Source of the DNA: Liolophura sinensis
Taxonomy: Eukaryota; Mollusca; Polyplacophora; Chitonida; Chitonidae
NCBI RefSeq assembly: GCF_032854445.1
Contig: NC_088302.1
Coordinates: forward strand, 26,003,080-26,067,079
DNA length: 64,000 bases
Direction: 5' to 3'
Shown: in pieces, positions 25,101-37,100 of the stretch
How positions within the stretch are numbered: position 1 is the first letter of the stretch
Layout: each line of letters starts with the position of its first letter
Position numbers and translations under genes: made by a program
The notes under the pieces: model-generated
Told to the model about the DNA's origin: nothing
What the model saw: the letters and a program-made list of their open reading frames with translations, nothing else
The model's database searches: none

Positions 25101-28100
25101 GTATCGGGAGAGTTACTCAATCTAAAAAAATCAAAAATCATTATCATCACAACATTTCTTATATCCATACATTGCCTTAGTATATTAAAAGGCCTCAGTC
25201 TGACTGACAAATGAATCTTTTCTACTGTACATATAATAAGATCGGCACTTAAGCTTTTAAACAAATGTATACCACGATGTCAGATCTTGAGTTTTATTTC
25301 AAAACTTTCATTTAAAATTATCAGTGAGGTGATAATAAAATAACTTCTTGAGCATTAGGAGCAAGGTTTGGTCACCTAATTCATCAATGTCAATGATCTC
25401 TTGGTCCGGTTACCCAGAATCTGATGAACAAATGTCATCAAACATTTCTCGGAGACCCTTAAAATCTTTCTGATGAGATGATGCAAGCGAATGTTTTTTA
25501 GATGGGTGCAGTCAAAAGTTTTCTTCCATCTCGATCATCTCTTCTACAAATGGTGAACTGCATTCCCACAATTGAATTTACCATCCACAATACCCTGGAA
25601 TTCGTAGTCATCCCTAAAATACGATACAGGTATGCCTCACTTGTTTAAAGCTTTTACCCGAGACTATAATCAATGCTCCCCAGAGGAGACACAACGGCAA
25701 CAGTAGGGACATCGAGTTTTGTTGACACTGTTATTGTTCTAAGAGTACCATTGATAGCGGACCAAAAAAACATCTTTTCCCTGTAAATCGCTTGTAGACA
25801 CTGTCTTGGATATGTGCATAGCTATTTTATTCCCAATTTGTGACAAACAATGACCTTAGCTTCCTCGCTAATTTCCTCAAATTCGATCGTGTTCGTTACA
25901 TGATATATTAATGAAGACACACCCCCACTTCAACCAATGAAAATTTGTAGTCTTTTGAGAAAACTTTTTACATTCATTGGCTAACACTGACTACATTACC
26001 GTCTACTTGTGTCAGAATATGAGAGGTATTTCGACAAACCGTACAACCGCCGGTAGTTTAGGATGGTCTGGCGGAGAGAGATTAGGGATGTAACAAGATT
26101 TTAGGTAGTTGACTAAGCTGATTTGCCCAACAGGGATTGCCAACACAATTGCTAAATCAATGATTTAGTCTTCTGGCATTTGAAGTGATATACCAAATTT
26201 TCAAAGTGAGAACGTTTTGGTTGTCTGCATGATAAGAATATACATGTATCACATTGGAAGTGTTATCTGCATTCTTATCAGTCTCTTCCCGGGAGTACCG
26301 GCCGCGATAGCTTATTAGGTAGAGCGTCTGCTTAGGGAGCGGTAGATCCAGGGTCAATCCTGGGTCGAGTCACACCTAAGACTTTAAAAGAGGAAGTTGT
26401 AACTTCCTCGCTTGGCGTCCAGCATGGAGGGGATAGTGCAACAATTGGTTGACCCGTATCAGTATAATGGCTCAGGCGAGACGGCTTACTTGTCTTGGGT
26501 AAGTTGTCTTAGTGAAGCAACACTCGATCTCAATAAAACAGCAGGGGAAATCATTCTGCAACAAGAAGGCACATCACATGCTCTTTAAGGACTCCTTCGT
26601 CGTCGCATATGTGTTCAATTGTTAAGTACGCCCAAGCTCGCAGTCACTCTCTAGTTGAGTTCAGGTCGCCAACCTTTAAAACAATATCCAAAATCAATTT
26701 CCAAAGGGCCAAATCCTTTAATAAAATTAGCAACATAGTCTCTAAAATACATACAATTTCAACAGAAACTTCTTCCATGTACCTACCGGCCCCGATAGCA
26801 AAGTTGGTAGAGCGTCCGGTTCGGGAGCGGTAGATCCAGGGTCAATCCTGGGTCGAGTCACACCTAAGACTGTAAAATAGAAAGTTGCAGTTTTATTGCT
26901 TGGCGTTCAACATGGCGCGGGCAGGGCTGCTTACTTGCCTTCGATAATGCGTCTGAGTGAAGCAGCAGAGCGGATAAAAGAGCGGTGGAAATCCGTACTG
27001 TGCATTACATGCCCTCTAATGATTCCTTCGTCGTCATAAGACTGAAAAATTGTTAAGTACGACGTTAAACCCCAAGCACTCACTGTTGCAAGCAGAAGTT
27101 TTCAACAGTTTCGGGTGAAAGCATACATTTCTAATAGATGATGCGGTACGCATATTCATAGTCACAGGCTACATATCGAGAACTGAGATGAAAGATTGAG
27201 TTTATTATTAGTCAAACTTTCGTCATTTTCCTAAAATACACTTTACAGCAAAAAGATAAACCTGCCAAAAATAATTCTTGACGTTCAAAAGAATTTAGGG
27301 GGCCTCCGTGGCTCAGTCGGTTAGCGTGGCATAATGACCCAGGAGCCTCTCGCCAGTGCGGTCGCTGTGAGTTCAAGTCCAGCTCATGCTGGCTTCCTCT
27401 CCAGGCGTAAGTGGGAAGGTCTGGCAACAACCTGCGGATGGTCGTGGGTTTTGCCCTGGGCTGTGCCCAGTTTCCTCCCACCATAATGCTGGGCGCCGTT
27501 GTACAAGTGAAATATTCTTGAGTATGGCGTAAAACACCAATCAAATAAATAAATAAATAAATCAAAATAATTTTGGGATTGTTTGGGAAACGAAAAGGAA
27601 AAGAAGACATATCGTTGTTATAGGTTTTCTCTAGTAAAGTTGTTGAAAGTTGGCTCTCTTATGGCCACGTATTGATCAGTAATTTCATGCCGTAACGTGT
27701 AGTACTATGCTTGATAAGGACTAAAAATAAATGCGAGGGAAAATTTGACGATTAATTCAATAGCTTTGTGCATACACTTCCATTTCAGAAAATCGTCATG
27801 TATGACTGGCTGCCCGCATGGCTGCAGTTGACACAAAACGGGTCCACATTTCAGATTCCTGAGTATAAAGGTGAGCAAGCACATATTTTACGTATTCTTC
27901 AGAACGTAGGCCCTATATATGCCACGATTATCGTGATTGCGAAAGGCTTGCGCCAACCACAATATATAAAATATTACAACCTCCAAAACGAAGATTTTCA
28001 TTTGACATTTTCCATCAACAGTGATGCTTTGATGATAAAATATAAAATATCAAAAATAATGAGTCCAGATTAAGTCTTGGTTTTTGGGAGATACACTACT

Positions 28101-31100
28101 TGTGCATAACATAAAACTGATTAGTTTCACTCTGTAGAATGTTATGTTTCAGGATATAAGCGAAATGTTAACCCGGCAATCGCCCACGAGTTCCAGACGG
28201 CAGCGATGAGGTTCGGTCATACTCTCATCCCAAACGGTGTCTTCAAACGAACGTGAGGATTTTGTTCACTTTAATTTCATACGATATCAGTGATACGTAC
28301 CGTTGCTATGTTTAAAGAATGACCCCAATAAAGTTCAAAATTCATTTGCCCTCTAATTAAAGACCTTTCACATGGAAAGGGTTTACCCACTGCAGTGTAG
28401 ACTACATGTACATTACACTGGAAGTAGTGTTTGCTTATTCCATTGGTAAACATTCAGTTATTTCCCCATGATTTCACTGTACCACATTCAATAAGTCATT
28501 ATCACCTTTGCTTCGACAGCGGTAATTGTGAATTCGTCAAGACAACCTTGAAGACAGGGTTTGCCAACCAACATGCTGTACGCCTGTGTAACGCTTATTG
28601 GAATTCTCGGGTAAACATTAGACTTGGTATAGTTTTCTCTCTAAATCGTACATTAGAAACGTGAAATATTCTCCGCGTGTAGTATTTTTGTATTACTGTC
28701 GAAATAATTCCCCTTTTTCTCAAACACCAATGGCTTCCCTAGATACGTTTCCTGATTCGTCTCACCAGTGTTACTGGATTTACGTTCGTTATACACGGAA
28801 ATTACTAAACGACCTAGTTAATTATAAAATACATACCGGAGATTTTTGATCAAAAGTACATGTTCAAATTTCAATCAACCATAGCTCAAGTTATTGCCTT
28901 CGAGAAAACATCTGATTGGCACTACTTCAGAGTGTTAAAATAATTCTAAATTTATAAAAAGTTATAAAGCGAATATGACTATCCCCAGAGGTACATCTTT
29001 TGTTAGTTTTCCTATCCCGTGGGGCTTGTAGTTTCTTAACAAAAACATAAAACTTGATTTTAAATCGACCCTATGCAATGAAGTTTTCTTTTCTAGAATA
29101 ACTGCTCTAAGAGTTCTAAATTAAAACTTTCTTCAGATCATTAATTTCTTTTTAACATATATATATGGTTATGGGTTCTATTTAAATGCTTAACGTGAAC
29201 CCAGTATAACATATCTTTCGTTTGCTCTGCTGACGTTCATCGTCATTCAATGTAATGTCTCCTGTGTATCAATGCAGTAACATAGATCATTTCCTTGAAA
29301 TACCCATTCCACTGCAGCATTTTTCTTTAATTTGTTTATTTATTTGATTGGTGTTTTACGCCGTACTCAAGAATATTTCACTTATGCGATTGCGGCCAGT
29401 ATTATGGTGGGAGGAAAATGGGCAGAGCCCAGGGGATACCCATGACCATCTGCAGGTTGCTGCCAGACCTTCCCACGTACGGCCGGAGAGGAAGCCAGCA
29501 TGAGCTGGACTGGAACTCACAGCAACCGCATTGGTGAGAGGCTCCTGGTTCATCTTCACACAAAAAGAAACACACATAGGTCTTCCCCCCCACCCCCACC
29601 CTCCCACCCCCGTTCTTCCGACCTCAGCACAATCCTCCTGAAATTAACATGAACTCCATTGTATGCTAATTTAAACAGGAAGCCGTGGATGAAGACATGG
29701 ATTCTTTGATTAGGGGTATGGCATCTCAGATTGCAGAAAAGGAGGACGGCATTATGGTGAACGACATCAATGGTAAGGCTCTCAGAGAAATTTTAAAACG
29801 AAAGAAGTGCCAAGACATTCTTGTAATCTAACACTGTATTAATGTGAAATTCAAATGTTACAGCCTTTGTCATGTTGAAACACATTAATACTTACCCAGA
29901 AAATGTTTTTAACATTTTAACATTATATCTTACCCAGCGACCAACTTACCCAGCGACCACCTTACTCAGCGACCACCTTACTCAGCGAATACCTAACCTA
30001 ATGATCACCTTACGGTGTGAGTAACACCCATATTATTTTTGTTCTCAGGTCAGTTGTTTGGGCCATTGGAGTTCACTCGTCGAGATTTGGCTGCCTTAAA
30101 CATTATGAGGGCCCGTGATCATGGAGTGCCAGATTACAACACCGTTAGAGAACATTATGGACTCAAGAGGCGGAGCTTTAGTGATATCACAGATAATCCT
30201 GAAGTAAGCTATAAAACTATCTTACCGGAGGAACCCCTCCATTTTCTGCACAATATTTTAGCTCCAGAAGAGTTGCTTTGCAAAAATGCATACCGGTACG
30301 CTATATCAACATCTCACATTGAAAACATCTAAAGTCTAATTATTGTATTAAATTTCCTCCTGTGTTAATGACATTCACGCGTGCCTCTTGTCCAAAAAAC
30401 TAGAGCAATCGACAAATATTTGTGCTGTCCAGCGCAAGGGAGGTAATGCATGTTTCCAGAGATATGATTCTTCCCGCCATGCTGAAGTTGACTTGGGTTT
30501 AGCAAAATATTAATTAAAGTCTTGTACTTTTAATGGTTTTTGTTTCTTTTTTTTTTTTTTTGGCGCCATAAGTTACTAGAGAAATACTAATAAAAATGAA
30601 ATGTAGCACGTAATTTTTTGTTCTTTATTTATTTTGCAGATAGCAGAACGATTAAATAAAACTTATGGTGGCAGAGATGATAACATAGATTTGTTTGTTG
30701 GGGGTCTGTTAGAAACAACGGATGAGGGGCCCGGGGAGTTGTTTAAGAAGATCACCCAGGAGCAGTTTATTAGAATTCGAGATGGTGACCGCTTTTGGTA
30801 TGAAAACTGGGAATTCAACGGGTAAGGAATCAATTGTTAGTTTTTTAAGGTCTAGAACCTATACTTGACATGATCGAGTGATTTTCCTTATGTTGTTCAA
30901 CAAGGTTTCTTCAAGCATGAAGAGTAAAAAACAAAAACTAATTAAATAAAAACAATTATATTTTCTTGTTTTAGATTGTTTACAAAAGAAGAGGTTGACG
31001 AAATTAACAATACAACAATGCATGACATAATCATAGCAGTGACAAATATCCAACCTAATGAGATTCAACAAAACCTGTTTGTCTTTGGAGCAGGTGAGTG

Positions 31101-34100
31101 TATGTATGTATGCATGTATGTATGCGTGTTTGAGTGCGTGTATCCGTATGTATGTATGTATGTGTGTAGGTATGTAGGTATGCTTGGGGTTTTACATTTG
31201 TCAGGTAAGTGTAAGATGGAAAAATACGATGAAAAAGACTATTGTAAATAATGTTGGTTTATAGATAGGCTCAGAAGGAAATGATGTTGGAGATAATGAA
31301 TTATGTCAACAAATAACCCTTGTCCTGAACACCTGTACTTATTAGGCGTCATCCTACTAGAGTACGCTTATAAACCGATGGCAAAGATACCCGCCCATTT
31401 GGCTAACAGTGCGTTTCAATATATAAAGATTTCTCAGATTTGTTAGAAGATAGCTTATGACTTAATCTGATTGAAAACCTAAGATCAGTCCCATAAATAT
31501 TTGAATAGCAAGGCAGTGATATTAACATGTGGGGCCTTATACATTACATGTTCATTTTCACCTAACCACGCGCACATTCACACACACGTGGTTTTCCGTA
31601 AAAAATTTTACAAATTGCTTTATATTGCAAATTGCTCTTTTACATTTTGTATTACAAAAAGCCAATCTTATTATAATAACTTATTATAAACTTCCACTCC
31701 CAGAGTGCCTTTATGTAATAACCTTTTCCTTTCAGGCATTTTTCTTAGAAAAAAAATCTCCATTTCGAATTGCTTTTTATTGCAAATTTGCGTTGTTACA
31801 CTCTGATGTTGGCTTTATGTTATAGATTATTACAAATTTTAAGTTCTACAATGGCTTATAAGAATGTATTACAAAAAAGACTACTCTCAGAGTAAACTTT
31901 TCTAATAATTATTTTACAAACTGCGAATTGCGTTGTTGCACACTGGGAATGACTTTATGGAATAAATTATTACAAACTTAAAATAACTTTTTTCTTTCAA
32001 GAATTTATTACAAAACTCCAATCTCAGAGTGGCTTTTTGTAATAAATTCTTACAAACTGCCACACCCAGAGTATTTTTTGTAATTACTTATTCCTTGCCA
32101 AAATTTATTACAAATAGCTTTTTATTGCAAATTGCGTTGTTATACACCGAGAATGCCTTTTATGTAACAAATTATTACAAATTTTATCTCCTACAGTGGC
32201 TTTAAGAAATAACTTATTCTTTTCAGTAATGTACTGGAAAAAACAATCTGAGAATGGCTTTGTTTAAAAAATATTACAAATTGCATAAAAAAAAACATGG
32301 CAATAGAGACCACCGGCTGAAATACGAATGTCTTTTAACGCACGGATACTAATGCCAAAGGATTTGATCATAACTAAAGTGAACAGTGCTATAACTCTGT
32401 GTCAAACATGCATAATGTGGTAGGTGTTTAGCATCTAACATATATGTACCTTCTGTCCCCAGGTGACCCCTGTCCACAACCCTTCCAGTTGAACGAGAGC
32501 CACATAGAGCCGTGCACTGAGATCAGACGTTTTGATTATTTCTCCGGCAGTGAGGTGTCGTTTGCATTGTCGTTTCTGTTCCTGGGATTGTGTGTGCCGT
32601 GTAAGTATTATGTAAACACTTTATACTTGGAATGGAACAGTCGGAGTAGGTTCACCGTGAACAACGTTAATGTATTGTAAAACGTGATTGCCTTGTACAT
32701 ATGTAATGTGATTACCTTGTATAACGTGATTGTCGTGTATGTATGTAATGTGATTGTCTTGTATAACGTCATTGCCTTGTATGTGCGTATGTAATGTGAT
32801 TATCTTGTATAACGTGATTGCCTTCTACGTATGTAATGTGATTGTCTTGTATAACGTGATTGCCTTGTATGTATGCATGTAATGTGATTATCTTGTATAA
32901 CGTGATTGCCCTGTAGGTATGTATGTATGTAATGTGATTATCTTGTATAACGTGATTGCCCTGTATGTATGTATGTATGTAATGTGATTATCTTGTATAG
33001 CCTGATTTTCTTGTTTATACGTACATGTATGTTATGTGATTATCTTGTATAACGTGATTGCCTTCTATGACGTGTTTGTCCTGTATAACGTGATTTGCCT
33101 TGTATGTATGTATCTCACCAATGCGGCCACTGTGAGTTCAAGTCCAGCTCATGCTGGCTTCCTCTCCGGCCGTAAGTGAGAAGGTCTGTCAGCAACCTGC
33201 AGATGGTCGTGGGTTTCCCCCGGGCTCTGCCAGGCTTCCGCCCACCATAATGCTGGCCGCCGTCGTATAAATGAAATATTCTTGAGTGCGCGTAAAACAC
33301 CAATCAAATAAATAATTAAATTCTATGTAATGTGATTTTATTTTATAACGTGTTTATCTTGTACAACGTGATTGTCTTGTACTTATTTAATGTGATCATC
33401 TTGTATGACGTGCTTGTCTTGTACGTATGTAATGTGATTATATTTCATACCGTGTTTATCTTGTATAACATGATTGTCTTGTACTTATTTAATGTGATCA
33501 TCTTGTATGACGTGCTTGTCTTGTACGTATGTAATGTGATTATATTTTATAACGTGTTTATCTTGTGTAGTGAAATTGTCTTATATAACTGGGAAACAAA
33601 CGATAAGACTTTATACTTTGTATCTAATTCCATGTATGTGGCTGCTATTGAACGAAGTTACTGATGACAATAAAGCTTTCCATTCTAGCTATATAAACGC
33701 TCTATTTCACATAACACTGAAGAACAGCAAATCTCAACTGAGATATCACGCTGAACCGTCTTTAGTTGGCATCACAATTACAGTATTAAATTCATTGGCA
33801 GTAGTTATCTCCCTTGAGCTCCATTAGCAAAGCATTGTAGCTGCAAGATGCAGGTCAAAATGTTTTTCTTAGTTTTAATTATTAGGTAAAACCTTGCTAA
33901 ATCAATGTTTTCCAGATGTCCATTTTGAAGTTACAGGACACTTTATCTTTATATGTTGGCAGTGACAATAGGAATTTTGCTGTTGATGGGAAGGAGAAGG
34001 AAGAATCAGGTATTTCAGAACCAAAGGGCGACACTGGCACGTGGCGGGCAGACGGAGATACTCAAAGGTAGAGTCATCTCTGTATACATAAGCACTTACC

Positions 34101-37100
34101 GGGCTCTGTTTCTATACACCATTACAGTGGACAGTTGCCTTAGTGGCCTCGACATGTGTTGCTTTTTAGCAGTGAGAGCTATGCCGTATACTGACTTCGA
34201 TAAATGTTGAAACAAAACTGTAAAATTTCTATTTCATAATAGGAATCGGATAACTGTTCAATACGTGCCAATACGACGAGTTGCGCCACCTGAACGTGCC
34301 AGAATTACATTGGGAATATTTTGCTGCAGTCTGGTTTACTTAGCTAGTGATGAGATCTTCGCAATATAATACATGCACATAATACATGAAAAATAATACT
34401 ACTAAATACAATATAAAATTAAACTATTGCATACATTATATGTTTTCACAATGTTACACGTATTTCAACTGCGATGGTACATGGGCATTAATACTTTTAA
34501 CTTCTGGTGTTTCTCCCACAGCATCAGAGTGGGTTGGCACAAAGGCCGGGGAACGAAACGTAATCATCGAGTTTATGACAAGGCGGCTTAAAATCCACGT
34601 CATGGACTCCCGAAAGAACAGTCTGAGGCTTCTAGACCTGCGCAACGTCAAGAAAATCGAACTCCTGGAGGCACTGGATGGTGACCAAAGTTTACTGCAA
34701 ATCAAAGTCCCGAAAGAATCCGATCTGGTAAGTCAGAAAAAGTCTACGTTGTTTGAGCTTTAAATTCATTTATTTTGCTCATTTCGTTGTATCCGCTGTA
34801 GTCCTGTAATCCTTGGATGCGGTCTGCTAATATTTACATGAATTTAATCTGTAGTGCATGTGTATAAGGAACTATCTGTGTTTGCTATATGAACTTTGAT
34901 TCAGTATGTCAACATATACAGTGCTTCTGATCTGCATGGCTTGGGAATACGTTCATTATTTGAACCTTGCTCTAGTTGAGTAGAGACGCATTGTCCACAT
35001 TTGGCAGATGAGAAAATGATGCCATTGGTCCAAGTGTTCAGTACTTCCGATCTCGATTATTTCATGTAGTTAAAAGTTTGTTCGAGTATGTGGATTTTAC
35101 TTTTTGAAAAATTCTCTAGTTTGTACAATTTATTCTCCTAATTAAGATTACATGAGCTGAATTGTCTTGTTTTCTAGATTCTACACTTCGGCGTATCGTC
35201 ACAGAGGGAAATTTTTATCAGACGTCTGGAGGAATTTCTCAGATCCATTGGGGTGAATCGAGACAAACAGGGTACAAGAGAGAAACTAATTTATCAATCA
35301 ACCAATACCAAGGAAATTCGACAACGGTTCCTGTCTAAGGTCGTCAAAATCGTTTGTCTGCAGGTACGTAAAACATAGAGAAATAGACCACTAGACAAGC
35401 CAGTGCGATTTCATTCATCAATTCTTCTCCAAATAGATAAACGTAAACTTGGTCACAGTACACTTTCCGAGGGCAAATCATTATGAATATATCTCCACGA
35501 CATGGTTTTAACACTCCAAAATAACATAACCTTTTCTTTATTCGAAATAGTACGTCTTACCACAATTTACAACAGTATTCAATCATTGAGATCCTGGAAG
35601 CTCATTGTTCCAAAGAATTCACGGAGTTAAGCCTATGACTGGTTACTATCTTCTCCTCTTAGGTGTTTGACCGTAAGTCGAGGTCCATGGAAATTGACGA
35701 CGATAGCTTGAACAGCGTTATTAATGTGGAGATCACGCGTAGCGAGTTCGCCGAGGCCATGTCTCTGAAACCAACCTCAATCTTTGTGAGGAACATGTTT
35801 AAACTCCTTGACAAGGACAACAGCGGCTTCCTGTCATTTAGGGAGTTTAGAGACTCGTTCATCATCTTCTCCAGAGGTGAGTAGAGTGGGATAATTAAAG
35901 GTTAGGTTTTAGAGTGTCAGATATGTTACCCAAGGGTATGTCAGATATTTGGCTTACTAAATATGGGTTACTGGATGGCACATCTCATAGTCGATTCTAC
36001 TAGTAGCGAATACACTTACGCTTCCAGGCACCACTTCCCGTTTAATTCTGAGTGGCACACGGTGACCGTCACACATTCCTGTATAAAATTATTTTATTCA
36101 TGTATTTATTTGATTGGTGTTTTACGCCGTACTCAAGAATATTTATACGAATACTTATACGACGGCGGCCAGCATTATGGTGGGTGGAAACCGTGCAGAG
36201 CCCGGGGGAAAACCACGACCATCCGCAGGTTGTTGCAAGACCTTCCCACGTACGCCCGGAGAGGAAGCCAGCATGAGCTGGACTTGAACTCACAGCGATC
36301 GCATTGGTGAGAGACTCCTGGGTCATAACACTGTGTTAGCGCACTAACCAACTATTCCTCTATAAAATTATAGAAAATATCTTGGTGGATATCATTTAAT
36401 TATGTGAATTTCTGTATCCTATCTGAGAAAAGCACATGTTCTTCCCAGATCCATTTAACTTCCACGAAGCATCTGTTTTGGTACCTTGACACTTGACGAG
36501 CGCTGAAAAAAACATTTCAAAGGGGGGTAATCCACTGCAAGCCGAATAAGGCTGTCCTCTGGCTTTTGCCGAAGTGTGGAAGCGGGGTAGGGATAGATAA
36601 TGAGCAAAATGACTCGTCTAGTATCGTATTTACAAATATATGTGGTTTGTATGTATGATTTATAACTGATGTGTATAACGGTTTCAATTTCAGGAGATGC
36701 CGAAGCCAAAACCCGTCTTATATTCGACATGTATGACGTACGACATCAGCAATATCTTTCTCCAAAACAGTTTACTCAGATGATTGGGTGAGAGGTTCTA
36801 TCTCAAAATTATTTAATCTTTATTCTGCTTTCCTTTAAAGTTTCAATCCTCAGCTTTGGGATAAATTGTCCCGTTTTGTGAACAAAACTCACACATCTAG
36901 TGCATTTCGATTAAGTTAACCGACATTTTATTATTTGCAAGTTACAGTTTCTGTGTGTGGCACACCTTTTAATGCAGAAAACTGACTAGTTCCACTAAAA
37001 GGTTTCTAGCCAGCGACCTCAGAGTAAGGCACAAAATTGCCAATAAAGCATGCCAATCTTCTAGATCAGTCTACAGTCAGTAGATATATATATATATATA

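Larger units (their letters stand above)
23329..27788. other. DUOX intron 6 (4.5 kb)
   Basis: Holds two family-B SINEs (26297-26655, 26784-27085) and one family-A SINE (27298-27562), all on the plus strand. Open frames of 60-105 codons near 23799-24665 occur on both strands over the same bases and show no known motif; I see no nested gene. Confidence 0.7.
20334..31093 (+). other. DUOX: DUOX exons 2-13: extracellular peroxidase-like domain
   Basis: Residues about 21-571. Family landmarks in order: [111 protein letters not shown] and [12 protein letters not shown]. By eye alignment with thyroid and lactoperoxidase, the proximal heme His is His347 (FGH) and the catalytic Arg is Arg263 (FRWHN). 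The distal His position is occupied by Glu113, in keeping with DUOX peroxidase domains being poor classical peroxidases. The domain lies outside the cell or in the lumen, after the signal peptide. Confidence 0.9.
32463..35363 (+). other. DUOX: DUOX exons 14-17: first membrane segment and cytosolic linker
   Basis: Exon 14 opens with the conserved DPCPQP and a Cys pair. The hydrophobic stretch at residues about 604-627 ([20 protein letters not shown] and following) is followed by the basic stop-transfer RRRK. The segment is split by the 1.36-kb intron 14. Exons 16-17 (residues 653-783) encode the intracellular region between membrane and EF-hands ([40 protein letters not shown]), which in solved DUOX structures folds as a PH-like module. 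Confidence 0.88.
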
